Shown piece by piece: positions 1 to 7,655 of a stretch of 25,089 bases of DNA; positions within the stretch are counted from its first letter, which is position 1; each line of letters begins with the position of its first letter. The position numbers and the translations under genes were made by a program. This DNA is from JBHELG01 sp046263195 (lineage in GTDB: Bacteria; Actinomycetota; Nitriliruptoria; Nitriliruptorales; JAHWKO01), in contig JBHELG010000008.1 in NCBI GenBank assembly GCA_046263195.1, positions 1 to 25,089 on the forward strand, written 5' to 3'. The notes under the pieces are model-generated. The model worked only from the letters and a program-made list of their open reading frames with translations, was not told where the DNA came from and made no database searches.

Positions 1-238
1 CGCCGAACCCTCCGAGCGCCACGGCCGTGTAGAGCTCAGGCCTATGTGTGGCCACCCAGCCGAGCGGCAGCGCGCTGAGCGCGAACCAGCAGACGACGAG
101 CGTCACGCCGCCGAGCGCGGTCATCGCAGCTGCCGGGCCCGACGCGAACTCGACGAACAGAACCATCGGCAGCACGAAGACGGCGCCGACACGCAGGGCA
201 GCGCGGGTCATCTCGTACTCCGCATTCGCTGCTGACAC
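1..238 (-). CDS. atpI: ATP synthase protein I (AtpI-like), partial
   Basis: The reading frame starts at a GTG at 238 and runs off the left edge after 79 codons, so the C-terminus is missing. An AGAGG ribosome binding site lies about 7 bases before the GTG. The visible part has a short N-terminus (MSAANAEYEMTRAALRVG) and two hydrophobic segments, at about residues 15-33 and 37-60, as expected for the small four-helix AtpI membrane protein. AtpI precedes atpB in F-type ATP synthase operons and helps c-ring assembly or, with AtpZ, forms a Mg/Ca channel in the membrane (known from Bacillus). It lies 26 bases after atpZ on the same strand. The assignment rests on hydrophobicity and position more than on conserved residues; another small membrane protein of the atp operon is possible. 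Confidence 0.7.
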   Translation of the reverse strand, partial: MSAANAEYEMTRAALRVGAVFVLPMVLFVEFASGPAAAMTALGGVTLVVCWFALSALPLGWVATHRPELYTAVALGGFG

Positions 239-264
239 GTCTGCCTCTTGCGGCCGCGCCGATG

Positions 265-606
265 TTACGGCTGGCGGAGGATGGGTCCGCCTGGGTCGGG
301 TGGGGCAGGTGGCGGGTGAGCGGGGGGAGGACCGACGGAGGGTGTACGCCACCGCGCCGCCCGCCGCTCGTCCTGCACGCGACCATCCTCCTGCATCTGC
401 AGGTAAAGCCTGTACATCCCGAGGGCAAAGCCGAGGATGAACCCCCCGACCATCAGCCACGGGTCGGTGTGAAGAACGTAGGTGTCCAACAGCCAGCCGA
501 TGCCGCCCCACACGAGAGTCGCGGTGAGCAGCTCGAGGGTCATGGCCCAGCCCGTGTCAACGTCACGCCAGAAGTCGATGCGCTCATTCGGGTCGTTGGG
601 GGCCAT
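265..606 (-). CDS. atpZ: AtpZ/AtpI family membrane protein, head of atp operon
   Basis: This 113-residue protein has two membrane segments, at about residues 22-41 and 49-68, separated by the loop YVLHTDPWLM. The second segment carries GGFILGFALGMYRLYLQMQ, typical of the AtpZ family (F0F1-ATPase-associated, two helices). AtpZ works with AtpI in Mg/Ca transport linked to ATP synthase in Bacillus. The ATG at 606 is chosen because the conserved N-terminus DFWRDVDTGWAMTLEL follows directly; there is no clear ribosome binding site. After about residue 75 the protein ends in a basic, then proline-rich tail of roughly 35 residues that is not part of the family core and whose DNA includes a perfect 6-base-pair hairpin (273-291). 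Confidence 0.8.
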   Translation of the reverse strand: MAPNDPNERIDFWRDVDTGWAMTLELLTATLVWGGIGWLLDTYVLHTDPWLMVGGFILGFALGMYRLYLQMQEDGRVQDERRAARWRTPSVGPPPAHPPPAPPDPGGPILRQP

Positions 607-615
607 AGCGGCCCG

Positions 616-645
616 ACGCTAGCAGGCATACAAGCCGCACTCCAA
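616..645 (-). promoter_or_regulatory. candidate sigma-A-type promoter for the atp genes
   Basis: On the minus strand, TTGGAG (640-645) and TAGCGT (616-621) are separated by 18 bases, and the -10 box ends 9 bases before the atpZ ATG. This fits the TTGnnn/TAnnnT pattern of actinobacterial housekeeping promoters and would give a nearly leaderless message, which would explain the lack of a ribosome binding site. A hairpin at 670-699 lies just upstream. The match is partial, so this is a prediction. Confidence 0.35.
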
Positions 646-669
646 GCTCCGAATGGTCGGGAGAGCGTA

Positions 670-699
670 GTCGGGACTTGGCTTGCCCAAGGCCCCGAC
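670..699. repeat. hairpin between wecA and atpZ
   Basis: GTCGGG (670-675) pairs with CCCGAC (694-699), and CTTGG (677-681) pairs with CCAAG (687-691), leaving a small bulge (A against GC) and a 5-base loop. It lies 50 bases beyond the wecA stop and may end or attenuate wecA transcription, though no T-run follows. The 15-base core at 677-691 recurs, inverted, at 5382-5396 inside prfA. Confidence 0.6.
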
Positions 700-748
700 G
701 GAGCGGGGCGGGACAGATTATGGGCGGGAGAGCGGAGCCGGACGGGGC

Positions 749-1939
749 TTACTGACCCTTCTGGCGCCTCTGCCTTTGGGCTCGTAGAGCAACGAACCCG
801 ACCGGGTGCTCGTCGCGGGTCCGGTCGAGGCCGGTGTAGGTGATGATCGCCCCACCGGCCGCCAGCACGCCGACAGCGACCAGTACGGCGACCGGTGGAA
901 AGTAGGTCATCCCTACCGCCCCGAATGCCACGACGGCGGACCAGTAGTAGAGGGTCAGCACCGCACGGCGATGACCGACACCGAGTTGAAGCAGCCGGTG
1001 ATGGACGTGGCCCCGGTCAGCCGTGGCGATCGACCGCTGGTGGTAGAGGCGCCTTCCGACCGCGAATGCCGTGTCGAGAAACGGGATCGCGAACACGAAT
1101 ACGGGGATGAAGAGCGGTATCACCCCGGCGAAATCTCCGTAGCTCGGGTCAGTGGTACGCCCGACGAAAGCGACCCCGCTCGAGGCGAGGAGGAGCCCAA
1201 GAAGCATCGCACCCGTATCGCCCATAAAGATCTGGGCAGGATGGAAGTTGTGGCGGAGGAACCCCACCGCCATACCCGCGAGTGCGGCGGCGACGAGCGT
1301 CGCCGAGGTCGGGGCGGCCTCCGCGATACCCCGCGCCTCCGATCCGTAGGCGAAGCTGAAGAATGCGACCGCCGCGATCGCGACGACTCCCGCCGCGAGC
1401 CCGTCCAGGCCATCGATGAAGTTCACCGCGTTCACCATGGAGACGACGACGAGCACGGTGAGCGGCACCCCGAGGGCGGGAGAGAGCACGACCACGCCGA
1501 TACCGGGGATCCAGGCGTATACGAGTTGGATGCCGAGCAGGACCGGGGGAAGCGCCGCGAGGATCTGCCCGGCGAGCTTTGCCGGAGGTGACAGACCCAG
1601 GACGTCGTCGAGGACTCCCACGCCGGTGATGACGAGCGCGCCGAGCACGAGCCCGAGGGGCTCGGATGTTGCCCGGAACACCGGCCCGAACACCTCCTCG
1701 GTCCCAGGTCCCGCGCCGTCCAGGCCGAGTGCGACCGCGATGCGAGCCACGGCGAGTGCGCCGAGGAAGCCCGCGAGCATGGCGAGCCCTCCGAGCCTTG
1801 GCACCTCGTGGGCGTGCACCTTGCGAGGATCGCCAGGCCGGTCAACCGCGCCTATCTGGTGCGCGATGCGGGCTACGAAGGGGGTCGTCAGCGTTGTCAC
1901 GCCCGCAGCGGTGAGGAAGACCACGAAGAAGGGGAGCAC
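749..1939 (-). CDS. wecA: Undecaprenyl-phosphate GlcNAc-1-phosphate transferase (MraY/WecA family)
   Basis: This 396-residue integral membrane enzyme is predicted to move a sugar-1-phosphate (usually GlcNAc-1-P) from its UDP donor to the polyprenyl phosphate carrier on the cytoplasmic face, the first step of linkage-unit or arabinogalactan-type envelope glycan synthesis. Family signatures are present in order: DRPGDPRKVHAHEVPRLGG (about 33-51), the DD pair at 111-112, NFIDGLDGLAAG (173-184), FMGDTG (238-243) and the carbohydrate-recognition motif HVHHR (311-315). About ten hydrophobic segments are visible. HVHHR and the lack of peptidoglycan MraY features favour the WecA branch. The start is a GTG 9 bases after the glyA stop, so the two genes are probably cotranscribed. 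wecA just before the atp operon is the usual actinobacterial order. Confidence 0.92.
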   Translation of the reverse strand: MLPFFVVFLTAAGVTTLTTPFVARIAHQIGAVDRPGDPRKVHAHEVPRLGGLAMLAGFLGALAVARIAVALGLDGAGPGTEEVFGPVFRATSEPLGLVLGALVITGVGVLDDVLGLSPPAKLAGQILAALPPVLLGIQLVYAWIPGIGVVVLSPALGVPLTVLVVVSMVNAVNFIDGLDGLAAGVVAIAAVAFFSFAYGSEARGIAEAAPTSATLVAAALAGMAVGFLRHNFHPAQIFMGDTGAMLLGLLLASSGVAFVGRTTDPSYGDFAGVIPLFIPVFVFAIPFLDTAFAVGRRLYHQRSIATADRGHVHHRLLQLGVGHRRAVLTLYYWSAVVAFGAVGMTYFPPVAVLVAVGVLAAGGAIITYTGLDRTRDEHPVGFVALRAQRQRRQKGQ

Positions 1940-1948
1940 GGCGGAACG

Positions 1949-3226
1949 TCAACTCACGGCGGAGCCGCCGGGGAGCGAGTATGGCCGGTAGTTCTCGAGC
2001 AGTTCTGCTACCTCGGCGCGCACCAGGGAGCGTTCGTTGTCATCGCCTGTGATGGCCCGGGCCATGAGACCGGCGATGGAGCGCATCTCCCGTGGTCCCA
2101 TGCCGGTCGTGGCGACAGTCGACGTCCCCAGTCGGACACCGGAGGCGACGGCCGGCGGGTTGGGGTCGAAGGGGATCGCATTCTTGTTCAGCACGATCCC
2201 CGCGGCATCGCAGCGGGACTCGGCCTCCGCGCCGGTCACACCCTTGTCGCTGACGTCAGCAAGGACCACATGGGTGTCGGTGCCACGTGAGATGATCCTG
2301 AAACCCTCCTCGGCGAGGCCATCTGCGAGTGAGCGCGCGTCGTCGAGGACGCGCTGCGCATATTCCTTGAAGGAGGGCTCCATGGCCTCCTTGAGGCACA
2401 CGGCCTTCGCGGCGATCACGTGCTCGAGCGGCCCGCCCTGGGTGCCCGGGAACACGGCCCGGTCTATTGCACGGCCCCAATCCTCTCTGCAGGCGATGAT
2501 CGCCCCTCGTGGTCCTCGCAGCGTCTTGTGGGTCGTGAACGTCACGATGTCCGCATACGGCACGGGGTTGGGGTGGACACCGCCGGCCACCAGGCCGATG
2601 AAGTGCGCTGCGTCGACGAGCAGCACGGCCCCGACCTCGTCAGCGATCGACCGGAAGGATTCGAAGTCGAGCACACGTGGATATGCGCTCCATCCCGCAA
2701 CCAGAAGCTTGGGGCGGTGTTGGAAAGCGAGCGCACGAACCTCGTCCATGTCGACGCGCTCGTCTTCACGGCGCACCCCATAGTGGACCACGTCGAACCA
2801 TTTGCCGGAAAAGTTGATGCGCATGCCGTGGGTGAGGTGACCGCCGTGGGCCAGGGACATGGCGAGGATCTTTTCTCCAGGCTCAGCGACGGCGAAGTAG
2901 GCGGCGAAGTTCGCCGAGGCCCCGGAATGCGGCTGCACGTTGGCATGGTCAACCCCGAACAGCTCCTTGACCCGGTCGATTGCGAGCTGCTCGGCCCGAT
3001 CGACAACCTCGCAGCCGCCGTAGTACCGCCGGCCTGGGTAGCCCTCCGCGTATTTGTTCGTCAGCACTGACCCGTTGGCAGCGAGCACCGCGGGACTGGC
3101 GAAGTTCTCGCTTGCGATGAGCTGGAGCTTCGCTCGCTGCCGCTCGAGCTCGTCGAGCAGGACCTGGGCGATGTCCGGATCGGTTTCGCGCAGCGCGTCG
3201 AAGTCCGGCCCCCAGAACGTCGTCAT
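1949..3226 (-). CDS. glyA: Serine hydroxymethyltransferase
   Basis: This 425-residue cytosolic PLP enzyme interconverts serine and glycine with tetrahydrofolate, supplying one-carbon units. The N-terminal region has ELERQRAKLQLIASENFASP (26-45) and NKYAEGYPGRRYYGG (57-71). The PLP lysine is K234 in TTHKTLRGPRG, preceded by the cofactor-binding stretch DAAHFIGLVAGGVHP. FPGTQGGP is also present. Length is typical of the family (about 420). The ATG at 3226 is chosen because family homology begins there and GAGAAG lies just upstream; the frame stays open to 3403 but that stretch is non-conserved repeat DNA. It is followed closely by wecA. A 224-base spacer separates it from tsaC, so it probably has its own promoter. 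Confidence 0.95.
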   Translation of the reverse strand: MTTFWGPDFDALRETDPDIAQVLLDELERQRAKLQLIASENFASPAVLAANGSVLTNKYAEGYPGRRYYGGCEVVDRAEQLAIDRVKELFGVDHANVQPHSGASANFAAYFAVAEPGEKILAMSLAHGGHLTHGMRINFSGKWFDVVHYGVRREDERVDMDEVRALAFQHRPKLLVAGWSAYPRVLDFESFRSIADEVGAVLLVDAAHFIGLVAGGVHPNPVPYADIVTFTTHKTLRGPRGAIIACREDWGRAIDRAVFPGTQGGPLEHVIAAKAVCLKEAMEPSFKEYAQRVLDDARSLADGLAEEGFRIISRGTDTHVVLADVSDKGVTGAEAESRCDAAGIVLNKNAIPFDPNPPAVASGVRLGTSTVATTGMGPREMRSIAGLMARAITGDDNERSLVRAEVAELLENYRPYSLPGGSAVS

Positions 3227-3345
3227 GATCTTCTCGTGGGTGCAGCTCCTGCCGCGGTGATGATCTTCACTGCAATCACGGCCAATAGCTCCCGCCCGGG
3301 GATTTGCTGCCGTTCCGACTGGGCGCACTGTAGCGGCCCCCAGTG

Positions 3346-3430
3346 ATCTCCCGCCCGCAGGCGGCAAGCTTCGCTCCCCCGCCCGGTCATCTTCCGCCCG
3401 CACCAGCGAGCTTCGCTCGCCCGCCCGGTC
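3346..3430. repeat. two-copy 42/43-base tandem repeat upstream of glyA
   Basis: Copy one is 3346-3388 and copy two 3389-3430, head to tail. They share ATCT-CCGCCCGCA at the left and AGCTTCGCTC-CCCGCCCGGTC at the right, differing by a few bases and one indel in the middle. In copy two, GCGAGC and GCTCGC pair around TTC (3406-3420), a perfect hairpin. The rest of the glyA-tsaC spacer (3227-3345) shows a possible -10 box TACAGT on the minus strand (3327-3332) and a leader of about 100 bases in which I recognise no known riboswitch. Confidence 0.75.
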
Positions 3431-3450
3431 CGGTTCGGGGTGAAGGAGAT

Positions 3451-4110
3451 TCAGCCCGCCGGGGAGACGTCGGGACCCGAACGCTCTTCGTGCGCGACTG
3501 TCATGACCTCGTTCATGGGCAGGTCGCCCTCGCGGATGACCAGGGGGTCGCCACGGGTGAGATCAACGATCGTGGAGGGGGACGCGCCCCGGCGCGGTCC
3601 GTCGTCCACGTAGACCTCGACCTCGTCACCGAGTGCGTCCCGAGCAGTCGCGATGTCGTGTGCGGCAGGTTGACCGGACCGGTTCGCACTCGTGACCGCG
3701 AGCGGTCCCACCGCCCGGATAACCTCCAGCGCCACCTCGTCGAGCGGCATGCGCACCGCAACGGTTCCTGCGCTGTCGCCCAGGTCCCAGGCCAGGGTTT
3801 CTCGCGCGGGCAACACGATCGTGAGCGGCCCCGGCCAGTACGTGCCCATGAGCCGTTCGGCCACCACAGGAACCTCCGCTGCAACGGCGTCCACCTGAGC
3901 GATGGAGTGGACGAGAACCGCCAGAGGAGAGCTGCGCGAGCGGGCCTTTGCCAGAAAGATGCGTGCGGTGGCGGCGGGATTGAAGGCGTCGGCCGCCACC
4001 CCGTACACCGTGTCCGTCGGCAGGACGACGAGGTGGCCTGCCCCGAGAGCGGCAGCGGCGCGGGCCACCGCGCCCACCCGGTCGATGCCGGCGTCGACGA
4101 CGACCGTCAC
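3451..4110 (-). CDS. tsaC: Threonylcarbamoyl-AMP synthase (TsaC/Sua5 family)
   Basis: This 219-residue enzyme makes threonylcarbamoyl-adenylate from threonine, bicarbonate and ATP, the first step of the t6A modification at position 37 of ANN-decoding tRNAs. The YrdC fold motifs are present: PTDTVYG (31-37), the K55-x-R57 pair followed by SPLAVLV, WPGPLTIVLP, VRMP and TSANRSG. The protein ends without the extra Sua5 domain, so it is the short TsaC form. Usual K-x-R-P is here KARSRSSP, a small variation. The start is GTG at 4110, right before the conserved core. It lies 85 bases after prmC, the standard actinobacterial neighbour, and the spacer contains another copy of the CGCTCCCCCGCC motif found upstream of glyA. 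Confidence 0.93.
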   Translation of the reverse strand: MTVVVDAGIDRVGAVARAAAALGAGHLVVLPTDTVYGVAADAFNPAATARIFLAKARSRSSPLAVLVHSIAQVDAVAAEVPVVAERLMGTYWPGPLTIVLPARETLAWDLGDSAGTVAVRMPLDEVALEVIRAVGPLAVTSANRSGQPAAHDIATARDALGDEVEVYVDDGPRRGASPSTIVDLTRGDPLVIREGDLPMNEVMTVAHEERSGPDVSPAG

Positions 4111-4195
4111 GAGCTCACTCCCTCCCCCTTCCGTCGTCCTCTCGGGTCAGGCCTGGTACCCCGCTCTACCAAGTCTCCGCTCCCCCGCCTGAGCC

Positions 4196-5074
4196 TCAGC
4201 GGAGAAGGGACGCCACAACGAACCGAGGGCGACCAGCCAGGTCGGCGGCGACCCTGACGTCGTCGTAGCCGGTCAATGTCGCGCGGGCAGCGACCTCGGC
4301 CGCACGAGTCTCGGCGACTTCGAGCAGGAGCACTCCACCCACCCGAAGCCACTCGCGGGATCCGGTGAGGAGCCGATCGGATATCGCGTGCCCGGCGTCC
4401 CCGGCGACCAGGGCGAGGTGCGGGTCGTGGTCGCGGACCTCCGGAGGGCAAGCCACGAACTCAGCCTGCGTGAGGTAGGGCGGGTTGGCCACGATCACGT
4501 CAACCTCGCCGCGCAACTCGAGGGGAACCGGGGCGAGCAGGTCACCGACCAGAATGTCGCAGGTGGCGCGGGTGGCGAGGCCGCCGGCGACTGTCAAACG
4601 TGTCAGGTTCTCGCGGGCGAGTGTGGCCGCGGCCGGGTCCAGGTCTGTCGCGATCACGCGGGCACCTGCCACCTCGTGCACCACAGAGAGAGCGATCGCA
4701 CCGCTCCCGGTGCACGCTTCGACGATGACCGCCCGACCATTCTCGTCTGCGGCGGCGCGGGCACGGAGAATGGCGACCTCGGCGAGCACCTCGGTCTCTG
4801 GCCGGGGGACAAACACCCCTGGCCGGCAGACAAGGGTCAGGTGCCGGAAGCCGACCTCGCCGGTGATGTGCTGGAGGGGGACGCGGAGGGCGCGGAGAGC
4901 GACCAGCCGCCCGAGGTCATCGAGACGCCCGGGCGCCACCGCAGCTGTCGCAGCGGTCCGGAGGGTGGCAGGGGAGAGACCGAGGGCATGCCGCGCGAGG
5001 CTGAAGGCGTCCGCCTCGGGACTGTCGACTCCGGCGGCGGCGAGGGTACGGCCGTGAGCGCGGATGACGTCCAC
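4196..5074 (-). CDS. prmC: Release factor glutamine methyltransferase
   Basis: PrmC (HemK) methylates the glutamine of the GGQ motif of release factors with S-adenosylmethionine, in the cytosol. In the 292-residue form chosen here, the N-terminal helical domain is followed by the family marker PRPETEVL, the SAM-binding loop EACTGSGAIAL, the acidic residues in ATDLDP, and the catalytic NPPY (197-200). The GTG at 5074 is preferred because family homology (VDVIRAHGRTLAAAGVDSPEADA) begins there and the length matches the usual 280-290; it lacks a good ribosome binding site. The same frame is open upstream to a GTG at 5194, and alternative starts there would add up to 40 arginine-rich residues. 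The gene follows its own substrate gene prfA. Confidence 0.92.
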   Translation of the reverse strand: MDVIRAHGRTLAAAGVDSPEADAFSLARHALGLSPATLRTAATAAVAPGRLDDLGRLVALRALRVPLQHITGEVGFRHLTLVCRPGVFVPRPETEVLAEVAILRARAAADENGRAVIVEACTGSGAIALSVVHEVAGARVIATDLDPAAATLARENLTRLTVAGGLATRATCDILVGDLLAPVPLELRGEVDVIVANPPYLTQAEFVACPPEVRDHDPHLALVAGDAGHAISDRLLTGSREWLRVGGVLLLEVAETRAAEVAARATLTGYDDVRVAADLAGRPRFVVASLLR

Positions 5075-5249
5075 GAGGCGAGGTTGATGGTCTTCCTCAC
5101 GCCTCCGTCGTCGTCCAGGAGCCCTCCACCTGGCCTCCGTGGTCGTCTTCAACGCTACCACCCGCCTCCGGCGCTGAGACCCCTCCTCTACCACCGGCGG
5201 CTACCCGAGACCTCACCTGCGTCCGTGGATACGCCTGGTCGGCGGCAAG

Positions 5250-6479
5250 TCAGGCCACATCCTCCTGGTCAGTTCCTGCCGCGTCCTGGTCAGCGCCACC
5301 AGTCCCGGTCGCGTCCCCGCCCGCCTGACCGCTCCTGCGGTCTCCCGCCTCCTGATTCGTCCCGCCCGCCTCCGGACCGGTCTTGGGCAAGCCAAGACCA
5401 CTCCTCCGGTCTCCCCCCTCGGAGGCGGTGAGAAATTCGGCCCGCTCGGCCTGGACGAGGGCGTCGACCAGCGCGTCGATCTCTCCCTCGAGGATGGCCG
5501 GCAGGTTGTGAACGGTCAGCCCTATGCGGTGGTCGGTCACGCGGCTCTGGGGAAAGTTGTAGGTGCGGATCTTCTCACTGCGCTCCGCCCCTCCGATTTG
5601 GCCCTTCCGGTTCTCGGCACGCTCTTGAGCCGCTCTCTCCTGCTCGATCTGAAGGAGCCGCGACCTCAGGATCCGCAGCGCCTTCTCGCGGTTCTGGTGC
5701 TGCGACTTCTCGTCCTGGCAGGAAACCACGAGCCCGGTCGGTAGATGCGTGATCCGAACGGCCGAGTCCGTTGTGTTCACACTCTGCCCGCCGGGACCGG
5801 ACGAACGGTAGACGTCGAGACGCAGGTCCGCAGGGTCGATCGTGACGTCGACTTCTTCGGCGGCTGGAAGCACCGCGACGGTGGCGGTCGAGGTATGGAT
5901 GCGCCCTTGCGACTCGGTCTGCGGCACCCGCTGGACGCGATGGACCCCGGATTCGTGTTTCAGGCGCGAATAGGCGCCCCGCCCTTTCACCTCGAACGTG
6001 ACCTCCTTCACGCCCCCGACGCCCTGCTCCGAGACCGCCATCACCTCCGTATCCCAGCTCCGCCGCTCCGCGTAACGCTCGTACATGCGCCACAGGTCAG
6101 CAGCGAACAGGCCCGCTTCATCCCCACCGGTGCCGGCGCGAATCTCCACGATGACATGCCTGTCATCGCTCGGGTCGCGCGGCAGCAGGAGGTCGTGGAG
6201 CCGCCCCTCGAGGTCGACACGACGACGAGCGAGCTCAGCCACCTCCGCGCGCATCAGCTCGCGGTCCTCTCCGGTGGCATCGCGGGCCATCTCGTTCGCG
6301 ACCTCGAGGTCGTCCAACACCTGACGGTAGGAGCGGTAGGTCGCGACTATTTCAGCAAGGTCTGCGTGACGTTTGGCCACCTGGGCATAGCGCTGTCCAT
6401 CCCTCAGCAGGGCCGGATCGGCGAGCTGCCGCTCGAGGTCGACATAAGCGGCCTCGAGAGCCTCCAGACGTTCGAACAT
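5250..6479 (-). CDS. prfA: Peptide chain release factor 1 with unusual C-terminal tail
   Basis: RF1 recognises UAA and UAG in the ribosomal A site and triggers peptide release. The codon-recognition tripeptide of the PxT type is PQT (186-188, in RVPQTESQGRIHTS), which separates RF1 from RF2 (SPF). The catalytic GGQ is 230-232 in SSGPGGQSVNTTDSAVR, and domain 4 runs to about residue 353. Family members end near 355-360. Here 50-55 extra residues follow, rich in G, D, Q and T with GDRRSG twice, and the DNA coding for them is full of hairpins and direct repeats. The tail is probably disordered. The ATG at 6479 matches the family start. Neighbours are the DUF1385 gene (37 bases upstream) and prmC. 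Confidence 0.96.
   Translation of the reverse strand: MFERLEALEAAYVDLERQLADPALLRDGQRYAQVAKRHADLAEIVATYRSYRQVLDDLEVANEMARDATGEDRELMRAEVAELARRRVDLEGRLHDLLLPRDPSDDRHVIVEIRAGTGGDEAGLFAADLWRMYERYAERRSWDTEVMAVSEQGVGGVKEVTFEVKGRGAYSRLKHESGVHRVQRVPQTESQGRIHTSTATVAVLPAAEEVDVTIDPADLRLDVYRSSGPGGQSVNTTDSAVRITHLPTGLVVSCQDEKSQHQNREKALRILRSRLLQIEQERAAQERAENRKGQIGGAERSEKIRTYNFPQSRVTDHRIGLTVHNLPAILEGEIDALVDALVQAERAEFLTASEGGDRRSGLGLPKTGPEAGGTNQEAGDRRSGQAGGDATGTGGADQDAAGTDQEDVA
5327..5420. repeat. palindromic and direct repeats inside the prfA tail
   Basis: Two 25-base direct copies, 5327-5351 and 5396-5420, match at 22 positions and lie 69 bases (23 codons) apart. The first contains GACCGC/GCGGTC around TCCT, a perfect 6-base-pair hairpin (5327-5342). 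Between them, GGTCTTGG (5379-5386) pairs perfectly with CCAAGACC (5392-5399). The core of that hairpin, 5382-5396, is the exact reverse complement of 677-691 between wecA and atpZ. Confidence 0.75.
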
Positions 6480-6516
6480 CGCGCTCCTCCGGCCCGGGGC
6501 GGCCCGAATGTGGCTA

Positions 6517-7587
6517 TCAGGTCCCGTCGCTGCCGCCCCGCTCGCGCTGCGAGCTCTCGAGGGGACTATTCAGGGGCGTAACCTCGTCGACTCCTTGGAC
6601 GACCGCGCTCGGGAGGCTGGCCGTGCGTCCGACGAGGTCGTGTTCGGGAACGATGGCCTCGAAGGCCCGTATGGCGACTTCGATCTGGTCGCTCGTAGGC
6701 CGACGGGTCGTGATCCGCTGTAGCCACAATCCTGGCTGCATGAGGGCTCGGACCAGCCAGAGGTCATCCCGCGTCGCTCCGAGGCGGATGCCCTCATAGG
6801 CGAGCCCCGCGACCAGAGGGAGCAACACGATCCGGAGTATGACATGGTAAGCGACCGCTGACAGCCAGCCGCCGCCGCTGGGCGCCGGCACGGCGAGGCC
6901 CGCGAGCGAGTAGACGAGGAGGGCGAGCACCATGACGATGACGAGAAAGTTCGTGCCGCAGCGGACGTGTAGGGTCGAGTAGCGGTCGACGGCGTCGGGT
7001 TCGAGGGTCTCTCCGTGCTCCCAGGCGGCGATCGTCTTGTGCTCTGCACCGTGATAGGCGAAGACGCGCCGGATGTCGGCGAGCAGTGCGATCGCGGACA
7101 GGTAGGCGAGGAACAGCGCTATGCGCAGCACTCCTTCGACCAGGTGATACACGAGGCCGTCTCCGAGCGCGTCACGGGCCAGGCTCAGCACCGCGTTCGG
7201 TAGCACGATGAAGACGCCGATGAAGAAGACGAGGGCGAGCAGCAGGCCTCCGCCGAGGGTGCGCCCGTCGAGTGGCTGCTCGTCTTCGGGCACCGCCTCA
7301 CGGGCGGCGATGCCGAGTGCGCGAATCCCGATCGCGAGGGCGTCGAAGAGCGCGAACACCCCTCGCATGAGCGGCCGCTTGAAGATCGGGTGCCGCTCGG
7401 TGAAGTCGGAGACCTTGTGTCTCTCACAATAGATCTCGCCCGATGGACGGCGCACGGCCACAGACCAACTGTCGGCGCCCCGCATCATGACGCCTTCGAT
7501 GACCGCCTGCCCGCCGTAGTAGTGGGGTGCGGCTTCGCCGGGCCTTCTGGGATGCGGGCTGTCGGGGCGGCGACCCTCTTCTTCCAC
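6517..7587 (-). CDS. DUF1385 (YqhQ-type) membrane protein
   Basis: This is a 356-residue member of the DUF1385 family, whose biochemical role is not established. The N-terminal signature YGGQAVIEGVMMRG comes within the first 40 residues, the family motif AYHGAEHKTIAAWE with its two histidines lies in the middle, and it is followed by RCGTNFLVIVMVL. Four to six hydrophobic segments place it in the membrane. The GTG at 7587 is chosen because GGAAGGGG stands a few bases before it and family homology starts soon after; the frame stays open to 7854, but that part overlaps rpmE. Position between rpmE and prfA is the usual actinobacterial arrangement, suggesting a link to translation or envelope upkeep, which is inference only. 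Confidence 0.9.
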   Translation of the reverse strand: MEEEGRRPDSPHPRRPGEAAPHYYGGQAVIEGVMMRGADSWSVAVRRPSGEIYCERHKVSDFTERHPIFKRPLMRGVFALFDALAIGIRALGIAAREAVPEDEQPLDGRTLGGGLLLALVFFIGVFIVLPNAVLSLARDALGDGLVYHLVEGVLRIALFLAYLSAIALLADIRRVFAYHGAEHKTIAAWEHGETLEPDAVDRYSTLHVRCGTNFLVIVMVLALLVYSLAGLAVPAPSGGGWLSAVAYHVILRIVLLPLVAGLAYEGIRLGATRDDLWLVRALMQPGLWLQRITTRRPTSDQIEVAIRAFEAIVPEHDLVGRTASLPSAVVQGVDEVTPLNSPLESSQRERGGSDGT

Positions 7588-7655
7588 TGGTCCCCTTCCA
7601 TGACGTCGAGGTTCTGAAGGGCTGCGATGGCTGGCCAGCAGAGTCGTGTCCCGCC

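Noticed and set aside
3227..3345. Riboswitch (glycine, tetrahydrofolate or SAM type) in the glyA leader
   Set aside because: I could not find the conserved core bases of any of these classes in the leader; only small hairpins are present.
3227..3403. N-terminal extension of GlyA by 59 residues
   Set aside because: The extra stretch is coded by the tandem repeat and spacer DNA and has no similarity to the family; the internal ATG at 3226 fits the normal start.
3346..3430. CRISPR array
   Set aside because: There are just two adjoining copies with no spacers between them and no cas genes nearby.
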